Below are positions 33,061-44,304 of a stretch of DNA of 64,000 nucleotides, piece by piece (position 1 is the first letter of the stretch; each line of letters opens with the position of its first letter). The position numbers were made by a program, and so were the translations under genes. Origin of the DNA: Boesenbergia rotunda (taxonomy: Eukaryota > Streptophyta > Magnoliopsida > Zingiberales > Zingiberaceae); the NCBI GenBank assembly GCA_024364735.1, contig JAGFNQ010000712.1:110720-174719 (forward strand). The letters are read 5' to 3'. The notes under the pieces are model-generated. The model was not told the origin of the DNA. It did no database searches and was given only the letters and a program-made list of their open reading frames with translations.

Positions 33061-34674
33061 TCACCATATATCCCAAAGGCTCCTAGAGCTCCCCCTTGAG
33101 CTCTTAGCCCTAGCCACCTCCCTAAGTGACTCAACAAACACTAGACCATACCGGTGTTCCCCCGGTGACTCTTGGCCCACAAAATGAACTTTCTTAACCT
33201 TGGACACCTTGTCCTCGATTAAGTCACCCTTTCTACCTTTCGATGGCACCCACTTGCCATCCTTGGACTTGCCCTCCTTGCCATGACTATATGCTTCCCC
33301 AGCATATTTCTTTCCATTTGTCTTGGAGGTCTTAGACAGGTATCCCAACCCCGATCCATCATAGTTGGGTTTTAAACTACCCAACACCATATCTAGACCC
33401 TTTGATCCAACCGTGAATCTCTCTAGGGTCTTTTCTAATTTATCAAGTCTTGCCCTCAAGGCTTGATTTTCCCTCTCTAGACCTTTAACTTTGGAGTCCA
33501 TATGTCCACTTTGGACGTTCCAAGAGCTACCCATTTTCCTAGACACATTCCTTCCCTTTTGAGGATTAGTATCATGATCCTTAGGTCTAGAGGTCTTGGG
33601 TCTATCATTATGCATGCTTTTCCTAGGGTGTTGATCTACCTTGTTAACCCTAGTCCTATCATTATATCTAAAACCAAAATTGTGCACCATTAAGCATTTT
33701 TCTTTAAAACTAGCATGCATGGATGGATAATTAACATGATTTTTAGAATGCAAGAAGGAACTTGAAATTGAATTACATTTTGGCTTAAGGTTAGGAGTTA
33801 CCTTCCTTACCTTTGGAGTTCCTCCTTGATGTGGGCTTTGCTTCTTTCTTTCTTCTTTCTCCCATCTCCTCAAGTGTCCCATTTTATTGAGCTCTTTCTT
33901 TCTCGGACACTTTGTATGAAAGTACCTCAGCTCTCCACATGTGAAGCATCGGATTTTCTTCCTTTTCTCTTAGGCTTCTCCAATCCTACACTTCATGTTA
34001 GATTTAAACGGAATTGAAATAGGTGTAGAGTGTACCTCCTTTTTACCTTTCGGGCACTTGTCCTTGTAGTGCCCCTTTCCATTGCAACCAAAGCATGTAA
34101 TATGCTCCTTTCTCTTGGCTTTGGTGGAGGTAGAGGCTAGGTTGACTTCTTCTTCAACCTCTGATGATGTGGATGCATCCTCTTGATCCGGTACGGTTGA
34201 GGGTCTCTCCTCCCCCTCAATTCTTGAGATTGATGCTTCCTCTTCTTCTTTTGAGGAGGTTGATGATGTTTCACTTAATTCTTCCTCCTCTTGGGCTATC
34301 GAGTTCACTTCCTCGGGTTCTTCAACTACTTGACCTCGTGTAGGATTTTTATGAAATTCTTCTACTTTGATCCATAATTCATGTACATTTTTGTATTCTC
34401 CTACACAACTCAACACATTTTTAGGCAAAATATCAATCAAAATATTGATTACCTTTTCGTTTGTCCTAGATTGCTCTTGTTGTTCATCTGTCCAATATCG
34501 AGGCTAAAGCCTCTTGCCGTGCTTGTCTCTCGGAATTTCAAAGGGGTCTTCAATGGTCATTCTACACTCTCAATCCATCCCTAGCCAATTTTTCATCCTT
34601 GACTTCCAATGGCCGAATTCTTCATGATTGTAGGATGGTGGTGTGTTGATGTCTTGCCCCAACTTATCTTCCAT
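33061..34674 (-). pseudogene. Gag of Copia element 2, with internal deletion and stops
   Basis: It starts at an ATG at 34674 (MEDKLGQDINTPPSYNHEEF, then HWKSRMKNWL, the DUF4219-like start). In-frame stops occur soon after. The frame from 34440 has NEKVINILIDILP and KNVHELWIKVEEFH but then jumps to an acidic linker, so the central gag helices are deleted. A good zinc knuckle follows (CFGCNGKGHYKDKC), then a stop at about 33970. A second, damaged knuckle (CFTCGELRYFHTKC, Tyr where His belongs) and a Lys/Ser-rich segment with a coiled coil (LERENQALRARLDKLEKTLE) run to 33061. It is probably non-functional in this copy. Confidence 0.78.
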
Positions 34675-34733
34675 GTTCTTCTTCCTCTAGAGTGTGCTCC
34701 CTCGGCGATTAGTCCGATCAAGAGCGGTCCTTC

Positions 34734-34747
34734 GCTCTGATACCAAT
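34734..34747 (-). promoter_or_regulatory. Primer binding site (initiator tRNA-Met) of Copia element 2
   Basis: The minus strand reads ATTGGTATCAGAGC next to the 5' LTR edge at 34748. This fixes the orientation and the LTR boundary. Confidence 0.9.
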
Positions 34748-35738
34748 TGATAGATCGTCTAGGCGTGCTAGAGGGGGGTGAATAGCATTTCTTCGTCATT
34801 TTCTCTACAAAGATGTTAGTGCAAGCGGAATATACAATAAAACAATAAAAATAATACTAACCAATGCTAACAACGAAGATTTACTTGATATCCACCCGGA
34901 CGGGTGACTAATCCAAGAATCCGTCGGTGGATCAATTCCCGGATAACCTCCGGCTAGTCCTCGTTGCTCCTTGTGGGTGGAGAAACCTCGCCACAAACTC
35001 AAACAAAGCATTGAGCACAAAGACTACTATCTTGCCTTTAACCAAGACAAGATTCATCAAGAATCTCAGCCACCACGAAGTCCTCTTTAAATAGGACTCG
35101 GACTGAAACCCTCGCTGGGCAGTCGACTGGTGTCACTGAAATTTGACCGTTGCACCCCAACGTTCGAATTCTCAGCCAACTCACCAGCCACCTACCAGTC
35201 GACTGCCCCCAGGGCAGTCGACTGATCCCAGGCCAGAACCCTTCTGTGAGTTTTACCAGTCGACTGCCCTACTCGCTTACCTAGGGTTTCCCTTCCCGAG
35301 TACATTCCACTCCGCACTCGAACCCTAGGACTTTCCCGAGTACAATCCCACAGCACTCGTACCCTCACGACTTGATTGACTCCTTATCCGCAGCCTCGAC
35401 TGTTGCCTTCGTGCCCTCTTCATCTTCGGCTCCCGTCCCTCCGATGCACGCAAGCCTCCAGCTTGCCTCCATGCCATCCTTCACACATACCTCGAAGTCA
35501 GCGCCCATCATCTCATCGTCCCTGCTCTCCAAGGTCCCTCGGATGCGCACGCAAGCCTCTATCTTGCCTCCATGCCACCATTCACCGTACTGAGGCTGTC
35601 CAGTCAGGTCCATATGTGTAACTTGTACATCCTGCACACTCAACATACACATATGAGAACATAAGGGAAAACCTAACTTAAACTCTTTGCCCAAACATCA
35701 AAACACTTGGTCACTCCGGACCACAGATTGCCTCAACA
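34748..35738 (-). repeat. 5' LTR of Copia element 2
   Basis: 991 bp. It has fewer copies of the GTCGAC dyad (35115-35270) than the 3' LTR, which accounts for most of the 38-bp length difference. The TATA-like TATTTAAAG is on the minus strand at about 35085-35094. Confidence 0.92.
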
Positions 35739-35743
35739 CCGAC

Positions 35744-35965
35744 CAGGAATTCCTGAGCTGAATCTCCGACCAGGGTCTCCTGAGCAGAATCTCCCGAGCA
35801 GTATCTCCCGATCAGGTCTCCCAAGCAGAATCTCCCGACCAGGTCTCCCGAGTAGTGCCTCCTGACCAGGTCTCCCAAGCAGTATCTCCCGACCAGGTCT
35901 CCCGAGCAGAATCTCCCGACCTGGTCTCCCAAGCAGTGCCTCCCGACCAGGCCTCCCGAGCAGTA
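35744..35965. repeat. Tandem array TCTCCCGACCAGG / TCTCCCGAGCAG in the outer Copia LTR
   Basis: A unit of about 23-24 bp alternates CCGACCAGGTCTCCC with GAGCAGAATCTCC about ten times. The array continues across the insertion site, since 30910-30941 has the same AATTCCCGAC style, so Copia element 2 landed inside it. Confidence 0.8.
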
Positions 35966-36258
35966 GAGAGGTGCTGAGGTCTGCGTAACGCAGTTTCCTT
36001 TAAATAAATTTGTCCTCCTCCGGCGGTGCTTCGAGGCTCCGATGGGCGTCTGTCTCTCAGGATACAACAGGAGGACCACGGGCACGATGGAGCACACATT
36101 TCTCCCAATATGGGACTAAAGTCTCATTCACAATGAAGTCTCTTTATTCTCCACCTCCCTTTCCATTCACTAGAAACTCCCAATGTGGGACTAAAGTCCC
36201 ACTCACCAAGGAGCTTCTTTCCTCCACACCTCCCTTTCTATTCACACTATATCCAACA

Positions 36259-37160
36259 CAAACATCTTCCAACACCAACTTGACTCCACTAATATAATCA
36301 AAGGAACGTGGATCTAAAGTTATAAGGTATTTTCAAACAGAATATTAACCCTAAGCACAACCTTCTCCATTTGCATTCGATTTCCAAAACAACAAAACCC
36401 AGGCAGCAAACCAAAATAGAGCAAGAACAAGGCAATGATCCATCCAAAACCTAGGAACAAAACATCACAATTCCAATAGCACACTAACCTCACGGCAAAA
36501 CAGGATCAAGCTCAAAGAAAAGAACAAAAGAATTTAAATCAACATAATCCAATCCAAGATTGATCTAATACGTGAACCTTACCTGAAATGTTGGTCAATC
36601 CCTGTGCGTCAAAGCAGAGCTGAGGAAGAAACGCCAACACGGCAGAAATTTCCTCCTCTGCTAGTTCAGATTTGGCGATCAAGTAACATGCCCAACGAAT
36701 ACCAAAAGAGAGAATTGCTTCTCCGAAAAGAGCTCACCTCAAACCCTAGATCAGCCCTCTCAAATTCCAGTCGTAAATCAAAGATAGTGACAAGGTCACC
36801 AAGGAAATCTAGGAGTAGGGAGATCGAGAAAAACCCTTTCCTAGACTTGATCTGCTTGAAGACCTCCGGGGAAGAGATTATTTCGACCCTCAATCGCCGA
36901 TGAGAGCTAGCAAAGGAAGTCACCAGCTGTCGGTTTGATCGCGTGGAGGAGGAACAAATGGAATCAGCTTCGGCGAAGAGAAGGAAAGAAGTAGGATAAA
37001 AGGGGTGGTCACTTTGTAAAAAAGCCCTCCAATTATGAAGAAACTCATTTGCACCATCATCTTTAGGGTTTTTAGCAAATCAACCCCTAATTTCTGGTAT
37101 TTTACATTGACACTATTGGTATCGGCATGGATGTTTGCTTCAATAATTTTTGGAGTCAAT
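36259..37160. repeat. Repeat family X resumed after the outer Copia
   Basis: 36995-37160 matches the end of family X at 16795-16930. 36330-36930 has no supported gene; a GA-rich reading frame at 36604-36903 lacks any recognisable domain. Confidence 0.5.
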
Positions 37161-38377
37161 TCTCAATGGGTACATACAAAATATCTCGCCAGGTGTCTGA
37201 TCTCCTTCTTACAAAAAACCATTGCGTTAGGGCAAAATGTCCCTTATGATTTATCTATTTGTATCTTACGATGGAATCAAGAATATTAGACTACTTGAGA
37301 TAATGATATTACTTTTCACTCTAATAGTTGAATTCTTCTCACAGACCTTTTGCAATTAAGCCGATTGTTTTCACTCCCCTAGAGTTTCATAATCCTCTCA
37401 ATTTTTTTAGTTCATAATTCTACAAAATGGCTATACGTTGATCATGGACGCCCCACACGATCATCCCCACAATGATTTTTAGAAAAGTAAATTAGAAAAT
37501 CGAGCAAATCATCACATGGTAGGGTATTTTCCCTGGCTTCATCGAGAATCGACCCTCCCTCATTTTTCTCAATCTATCATGTGGTGACAAACATGACTAT
37601 GTCTCAAGAGCTTAAATGATGAACCAAATAACAACGAACCTGGGATGTCCACAATGGGCCCGGACCCGTAGAAGTTGCCCACTAGTCACCATAGTAAATT
37701 TGAGAGCACTGGTGGCAAGCTACCCAGAAGCTCAGAATCTCATGGTTGTGCAAATGTGTCGTAGTTGGAGATAGAATAGTGGGTGCCTAGGTAACAACTT
37801 GTCATCCTTCCGCTGCATCAATGATAGAAGAGAACGGTTTCCAATGTACTAATTTGTGACATGCACACGTGATAGACTAGGCTTGGCCCATTACTTCTTT
37901 TAATTTACCCATATTGTGCAAATCTTTTTAAGGCGTCCACTAATGGGGGGAACCCAATAGGGTGCGTACTAAAACATGTTTCATAAACATGTGCAATAGA
38001 AAAATAAAACAATAATAAATCTAATTTATTACAACATACATCACACACATACAAGGATACATCTCATACAGACATGCTAGCAATATAAAATTTTTACGAA
38101 AATAAATTTACCTTAAGTATACTTAACGAATGATTCAAAGTGGAAAGGACATCAACCAAGCGACACTTAGAAACCTCGCCTCTATTCGTATCCATGCTAA
38201 GAACTCCTCAAGACGACTTCAAAAGTCACGAGTTTCATCTTTGCAAAAGGGACTCACGTTGCATGTGAAGATGAGATTTGGTGCCCGGCGATGTACACAA
38301 CCAAAAGCCACCAAACGAAGCTAATGGTTGTCGCATAGCCGCTGTCCGAAAGAGAAAACTCGCTGTGGACACGGAGC
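37161..38377. other. Noncoding stretch
   Basis: No gene, RNA gene or full element recognised. It contains AT-rich DNA and a segment at 37970-38120 (CATGTTTCATAAACATGTGC and neighbours) that resembles decayed LTR or UTR sequence. Confidence 0.4.
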
Positions 38378-38637
38378 AACGAGTTTGGTGTAGGCTATTC
38401 GCACATGAGGGGGGAGGTGAATCACATGTATATTAAAAATAAATTTACTTTTTTGGATTTATAAAACTTGAGTGCGCAGGCGGGGAAAAAAGCGAAGAAA
38501 ATACAAGTCAAAATATTGTTCGATTTTTTACTTAGTTCAGAACTTTCTATGACTCCTACTCTAAGTCCAAGGCTCAGCTCTATTGGACCTTTTCAATGGA
38601 CATTTCACAAATCTCTTTGTCGGTAATGTCACGCCCC
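38378..38637 (-). mobile_element. Decayed Copia-type LTR fragment
   Basis: It includes CACATGAGGGGGGAGGTGAA followed by TTACTTAGTTCAGAAC and GACTCCTACTCTAAGTCCAA. This is the order seen at the start of the LTRs at 29708 and 30942 (GAGGGGGTGAATAGC, then TTACGTGGTTCGGAG and GACTCCTACTCC). The rest of the LTR is missing. It abuts repeat family X at 38638. Confidence 0.55.
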
Positions 38638-39002
38638 TAGAGGCCTAGGGTTACTCGAAAATCGGGTAGCATCTCCCATGTATAGAGGACAATTTGAAAC
38701 TTGTATATACATATCTCCACACATATAAAATATAACACAACCACACTCAGCTGGCATCCACATAAACACATTCATGCAGATAAATAATTTGCATAATGAA
38801 TGATAAACATAATAAGTAAATCAACGTAAACCAAATGCGGCAAATCAAAATCTACCAAAAATTAATAGATACATGTCCATAGAGAAAAATAAATGTTAAT
38901 ACAGTCTGACCCTGATTGTTGTTTTGGTGTTGACACCTATTTTAGTTTAGGTTGATGAGATGATTATGATTAAGTCCTGGCCGGGGACTGGGCTTTGGTG
39001 AA

Positions 39003-40300
39003 TGTAAAAAGTCCTAGCTTGGAGGGCTAGGTGTGAAAAGTCCTAACTTGGAGGGTTAGGTGTGAAAAGTCCTAGCTTGGAGGGCTAGGTGTGAAAAAGT
39101 CCTAGCCATATCATTACCGCTTGGCTCCATTCGGTCGGTATTGACGTATCACAGGGCAGGATCGTGCCGTTGGTTCGGCAGGACTGCCGACTTAACCGAC
39201 GCACATTGGCTCAGTCTTGCATTGTTGTCGGACCACAGGGGCTCAGGTGGAAGGATAGGAGAGGTGTAGGAGAGTTACCGAAAGCAGCCCATGATCAGAT
39301 GCATCAGGAGCCGCCCACTGCTGCAGAGGGCTACTATGAGTCGGATCCTGACCTTCGCTGGTAGATTGTCGAGCTGGAGCAGACGGTCCACCATGGTCTG
39401 CATGTCTCAGAGCTCTGGAGACAGGAGGTCCGATCTGAGTTTCAGTCTTTCAACCACAGACTACACGCGTTAGAGTCCGACGTTTCTGGGATTCACTCCC
39501 GGCAGAGGATATGGCATGAGGAGTGGCACAGTTGGGCAACTGGTCATCCGTTCCAGCCTTCATCCTCTGGAGCGGCGCCTTCCAGTAGCACTGCACCAGG
39601 AAGCTTTATATATATTGATGATACATCTGATGACGACCTTGCTGAGGATTGATTTGATCTTGGTTTCATGATTTGTGATGATTGTTTTGACTTGATGGCG
39701 ATATATCTGTGGTCTGACTATCATGCTTTGGTGCTGTACTTGACTTTGATGTTGTATTATGCATCTAATTTTATGACTGATTTCCTTGTATGCCTTGCCA
39801 TATTATGCTTATTGCTAGTTCACATGTTTGTTCATATGATAGATATCTTCAGGTATGCCTTGCTATATTATGCATTGCTATGTTTCTTCTTACTCCATGT
39901 TCATATGATACATATGATTGTTTTGTCATGCCTTATATTTGTCATATGGTTTCATATGCCTTCAAATCAAATCTTATCTTGTTTTGGGCTTGGAGGGCTA
40001 GGTGTGAAAAAGTCCTAGCTTGGAGGGCTAGGTGTGAAAAGTCCTAACTTGGAGGGTTAGATGTGGAAAAGTCCTAGCCTGGAGGGCTAGGTGGATGAAA
40101 CCCTGGCTTGGAGGGTCAGGTCCTAGCCTGGAGGGCTAGGTTGGATGAAATCCTGGCTTGGAGGGTCAGGTCCTAGCCTGGAGGGCTAGGTGGATGAAAT
40201 CCTGGCTTGGAGGGTCAGGTCCTAGCTTGGAGGGCTAGGTTGGATAAAACCCTGGCTTGGAGGGACAGGTCCTAGCTTAGAGGGCTAGGTTGAAGTCCCG
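39003..40300. repeat. GGAGGGCTAGGTGTGAAAAGTCCTAGCTT arrays (two blocks)
   Basis: The unit is about 34-35 bp with CCTAGC...GCTAGG dyads. Block 1 is 39003-39108 and block 2 is 39985-40300, where the unit changes to GGAGGGTCAGGTCCTAGC. The blocks flank the ORF remnant. Confidence 0.85.
39270..39652 (+). pseudogene. C-terminal remnant of a second-ORF protein in the deleted Copia element
   Basis: The frame reads ...EGYYESDPDLRW, a stop, then IVELEQTVHHGLHVSELWRQ, FQSFNHRLHALESDV and a Ser/Pro tail ending IDDTSDDDLAED at 39652. The layout (acidic segment, coiled coil beginning with a LE-T-H pattern, Trp-rich and Ser-rich tail) matches the C-terminus of the ORF at 24934-26215. The upstream conserved domain is deleted. 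Confidence 0.6.
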
Positions 40301-40399
40301 ATGAGTGAGACTAGGCATGGAGTCTTGGTCCGGGGGACTGAGCACGAGTCAGGGGAGGCTGGGAGCCAGTTCTCTTGACTTAGAGTGGGTCTAGCCTTG

Positions 40400-40972
40400 C
40401 CTGGATCGGTCTGGTGACCGATCAGGGAAGTTGGCACGGAGTTCCCTCGTGGATCGGTCTAGTGACCGATCCAGCGATGTCTGATCGGTCTGGTGACCGA
40501 TCAGGGAACATACGGTGACTTTGGCAAACCTACTGATCGGCTCCTGATCGATCTAGTGACCGATCAGGGAGCATACAGTGAGTTTGGAAAACCTTCTGTG
40601 CGGCTCCTGATCGGTCTGGTGACCGATCAGGGATACTATTCAGATCATTCTGGTGAATGATCAAATGTCGCGAGTTCCTCACTATGACCGATCAGGATGC
40701 ATCCTGATCGGTCTGAGCATGTCCTGATCAATCTGGTGACCGATCAGGAGGTTTGAACTGCGGAGCTGGGAAATCACCCTGTAAAGGGGTGGATCGGTCT
40801 GGTGACCGATCCATGACTTGGGAACGGTCTGGTGATCGATCCCGGAGAAGTCGCGATTTCGGATTACGCATTGGGGACCGATTAGGTTGGAGCCTGATCG
40901 GTCTGAACCCACCCTGATCGGTCTGGTGACCGATCAGGAGTCTCTCTGATCGGTCCGGTGACCGATCAGTAG
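40400..40972. repeat. Dyad array CTGATCGGTC / GACCGATCAG
   Basis: The 10-bp arms CTGATCGGTC and GACCGATCAG, separated by TGGT, recur about a dozen times with substitutions (for example CTGATCGATC, GTGACCGATC). Spacing between dyads is irregular (about 25-60 bp). It is located in the 3' LTR of the deleted Copia element. Confidence 0.92.
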
Positions 40973-43858
40973 CTGACAGCTTTAATTCAAAAGCGTTGTC
41001 AGAGCTCTGATCGTGTTCTGATTACTACTGATACACTACTGATACTTGTTTAGAGTCTTCTGAGATTTGATCTTCTATTGATTTGTTGTTCTAATGAGCT
41101 GCTAAGTGTGCAGGTAAATCAGGTTTACTCAGGAGAGTCAAACGAAGGCTTTAGCTGCATCAGGTTAGGCAGTTTTCCATCTCAGGTTGCAACGGACGTT
41201 GGCGACGACTGGCAGCTAACTGGGGCTCGACTGGGGCTCGGCTGAGGAGAGCTCAGGGAGTCCAGGAGAGGTCAGGGTAGCTGGGTTGTCTCAGATGAGC
41301 AGCTGGGAGCTGCAGAGGAGCGTCTGTGGCAACGCAGGTTAAGAGATGAGATGAGAAGTGGTGAACGAGTAGTTATCAACCATCGAAAGTTGGCTCCATC
41401 ACTTGTACGATTACTCCGATCTGTTGATCCATTGTTTGTGCAAGCAACTGTGAATCTTGAGCTGATACTTGAGGACTTGGAAGAAGCAAGGTGCTTGGTG
41501 AGTCCATCAACAAGAAGACACGAAGAAGGGAGTTCTTGCGTGAGATCTGTGCTGAGTGGAGCTCGGTGAGGAGTTTGCTTGTGTTCTTGCGGTTCTAAGT
41601 GCTCAGTAAGGTTCCTTCTTGTGTTTCCTGTACTTAATACTTTATCCTGTTGAAACGCTGTGGAGAGGTTACTCCACCGAGAAGGAGGTTGCACTCTATC
41701 CGGATTTTCCGGGGCTTGATCTGCCGACGATCAAGGGATTGCCCACCTTAAGGGCACGCCAAGGAGTAGGGGCAAGTTATCCCCGAACCTTGTAAATCCT
41801 CTTTGTTAGCGTTTTCATTTTTCTTTCATTTCTGCACTTTGTTTTTGCTGTTATACTCTGTATTGCTTATGCTGTTCTACTAACCCTAAGTGCAGAAGAT
41901 CAAAAGTGAAAGTCATTTTTGTGTCTGGCTATATTCACCCTCCCCCCCCCCCTCTCTAGCCAACCAAGTTCCAACAATAAATACCATCCAAAACAAAAAA
42001 AAAAACATAACTAGGGCAACATCAATATGATAAGAATACTATGAGAGTACGAAAATAAATAAGAGATATATTCGAGCAGGGGACTGGCAGCTAGATCCTC
42101 TCCTGGCGGCATGAGACGTGACTATCAACTACGTGAAACAAAAGGAAAAACGAGGGGTAGTGAGTTCGGGTGGACTCTGCGGGTATAAGAGTAGATAAAT
42201 GCATGGTATATAAAAAGGATAAAACAAGAATATATAATCAAGAATATACAATCTCTGGAATAAAAAACATAAACCAAAAATATCTGTACGAATAAAACAT
42301 ACATGAAAACTATGTAACACATTGGGGCATGATCAGAAATTTACCTAATACCTCATTAACTGCTAGTACTACCGATCAGATCCAGATCATATAATAAATG
42401 CAAATCATAACCGAATATGCAAGTCAAACAAGTGCAGCAAACACAAGCAAATGCACAATGCATAATATACACATGATGCAATGACCTGCAATGTACACAC
42501 ACCAACCACCGCTATATTTGGTAGGTTGGGAGGAGAAGATACAAGTACCAAAACCTGTGGCTATGCAGATACACCATAATACCTATGGTCCTATATGGAA
42601 AGTCGTAATACCTGTGGCTATAAACCCTCGAAATACCAATAGGGGCTCCAAAACCTAGGGAGTATCAACTGTCTGCACACAACTCCAACTGAGCGTGGCA
42701 CAACAGGAATAAGACTGACGACCCATCTCAACCACAAGGGAGTCAGTAGTCATCGGCATGCAAACAATGCTATCGTGCATGTCTCTAATTTGCACAACCT
42801 CAATCAAACCAAAACCATACAATCAATACGATACGAAGCAAAATCCACACCAAAGTAAATAAACATGCACTAATCTACTGGGAAGAGTTTATCTAATGTC
42901 AACCACACCCTAGATAGGTCAAATGGCAGTTCTATAATATACGCGAAACTCTTTAGATCAAAAATCAAGAGATGAGAATGTATAACTGAACATTTTAAAA
43001 TACTACTCAAAGGTCAACCAAGAATAAATATCAAGCAGGAAAAACAAGGCAAATAGATTTATGATAAAGAAACTTACTCAGATAATAAAACAACCATATA
43101 TTTAAGGTAAACAATTCTATAGGAATCAAGGAATAAGTACCCGCCTTAAATGTAGCACGTGTTGACAGTCTTCTAAGCAAAGGATCCATCACAAACTCGA
43201 ATCCTACATGTCAAAGATACAAAAAAAAACTAAGAGTTATTATCAATGATCAACCCTTATTGATTAATTAACCCACTTCTAAATCTTCTCATTCCTTAAT
43301 TAATTGATTATAAGTCCAATTAATCTAATGATTTATTCAAATCATCACCTCCCCTTCGAATTCCTATTCTTTATGAATTAATCAATTTACATACTAATTA
43401 ATTAATCATCCTATTATTTATTTCGTCATGAATAGTCCTTTAATAAATCTTCCAATATTGTAATTAATTTCTTAATCAATGATTAATCACATTAATTAAC
43501 CTACTAATAGTTAATTAATTACTCTCTTAATTAACTCCTCAATCTACAAGTCATTAATTAATACCTTGATTAACCAATAATTAAATTAATTAACCAAATG
43601 GATTAATCTATCAACAGTAAATCAAAATTCTTAATTTACTCTTTAATTAGTGATTAATTTCCAACTAACCCAAATCATTGAGATTATGTTTCAAATAAAT
43701 CTACATCATCCCCCAACTTAGAGCTAATTCCTATATTAACTCCCATTTTAATCTCTTCTCCCCTTTAAATTAAATTCAACCCCAATTACCCCTTTCATAT
43801 AATATAGTAACGGTGTAAAACTGATCTCTACACAGGTTTGTTCAATCAACCAATGATC

Positions 43859-44304
43859 TGTTAGTATGTGATAGGGATGAGCTTCCCGGGGTGGACACGT
43901 GACGGGGGAAGCTACGTGGTAGGGCCTGCCGAACCAATGCCCCGAGGTCAGATCGGCGATTGGGCTCCCGAGACTACCTCGGGAGAATAGAAGAAAGCCC
44001 CTGAGGTAAGACCGGGAATCGAGTTCCCGAGACTATCTCGGGAAAATGGATAAAGGCCCCGAGGTCAGCTCAAGAGATGAGACTCCGAGACTGACTCGGG
44101 AGAATGAAGCCCAAAGATTAACATAGGAATCAGAAAACCCGACATCAAGTATTTGTTCCTCCTTCTAGAACAAGAAAGTCATCAAATAATTACTGTTCTC
44201 AATGCAAGGTAATTAAGGCCTTAATGAGTGTAGTGGTCGTTACCAAAAGAGAGAATGTCTATCAAGTAACCGATAATTAGGAGCGTGGAGGTGAAAGTGG
44301 GGAC
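43859..44304 (+). repeat. U3 part of a Tat/Retand-like Gypsy LTR
   Basis: It starts TGTTAGTATGTGATAGGG and contains GAGACTACCTCGGGA / CCCCGAGGTCAG repeats (about 43935-44105). It is cut at GGGAC by the Athila insertion; the LTR continues at 55869 and ends GGAACA at about 56139, followed by a primer site. Its start is approximate. Confidence 0.65.

Larger units (their letters stand above)
30942..35738 (-). mobile_element. Gag-only (non-autonomous) Copia element 2
   Basis: LTRs at 30942-31970 (3') and 34748-35738 (5') share TGATAGATCGTCTAGGCGTG...TTGCCTCAACA ends. CCGAC duplicates flank it at 30937-30941 and 35739-35743. On the minus strand the primer site TGGTATCAGAGC lies 2 nt from the 5' LTR, and the polypurine tract AAAAAGGGGGAGA abuts the 3' LTR. 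The 2.8-kb interior encodes only Gag-like sequence, with no pol motif in any frame. It is inserted in the 5' LTR of the outer Copia. Confidence 0.9.
30792..36258 (-). repeat. 5' LTR of the outer Copia element (split by a nested element)
   Basis: The LTR comprises 36258-35744 and 30941-30792, about 665 bp together. It starts TGTTGGATATAG and ends CCTTCAACA on the minus strand. The distal part has two CCCAATGTGGGACTAAAGTC-like elements (about 36100 and 36178), and an AT-rich TATTTAAAG lies near 36000-36010. The insertion of element 30942-35738 split it at CCGAC. Confidence 0.85.
17678..36263 (-). mobile_element. Old Copia retrotransposon carrying four nested insertions
   Basis: The 5-bp repeat CAAAC flanks the element at 17678-17682 and 36259-36263. 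On the minus strand the 5' LTR starts TGTTGGATATAGTG at 36258 and ends TTCAACA at 30792. gag begins at 30762, the protease motif DTGST lies near 29130, integrase ends near 19397, and a shortened 3' LTR remnant (ends mutated to CAATA) occupies about 19385-17683. Reverse transcriptase, RNase H and the U3 of the 3' LTR are deleted between 19397 and 19385. Insertions at 17720, 20580, 29708 and 30942 raise its span to 18.6 kb. The gag initiation codon follows the LTR after only about 29 nt, with no recognisable tRNA-Met primer site. Confidence 0.85.
38894..41976 (+). mobile_element. Internally deleted Copia-type element
   Basis: It starts TGTTAATACAGTCTG and ends GTTCCAACA, with ATAAA at 38889-38893 and 41977-41981. 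A GGAGGGCTAGGTGTGAAAAG array appears at both ends of a short interior: 39003-39108 in a truncated 5' LTR and 39985-40300 in the 3' LTR. Between them is the C-terminal part of an ORF related to the second ORF of Copia element 1. Gag, pol and most of the 5' LTR are missing. The 3' LTR end has CTTTGTTAGCG/CCCCCTCTCTAGCC sequence similar to that of the 20580 family. Confidence 0.78.
38638..43858. repeat. Repeat family X, copy 2, interrupted by a Copia element
   Basis: It begins TGTCACGCCCCTAGAGGCCT, runs to 38893, and resumes at 41977 after the inserted element with the same landmarks as copy 1 (GGGGACTGGCAGCTAGATCC, AATGCATGGTATA, GATCCAGATCATATAATAAA). From 43200 to 43800 it is extremely rich in ATTAATTAA/TTAATTAAC. 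No coding sequence. Confidence 0.65.

Noticed and set aside
36604..36923. ORFs on both strands in repeat X
   Set aside because: GA/CT-rich DNA gives open frames on both strands; nothing in them resembles a known domain.
39668..40047. Hydrophobic ORFs with CLAILCLLLVH
   Set aside because: Composition of repeated TATGCCTTGC/CATATG-type sequence in a Copia interior; no homology recognised and no start context.
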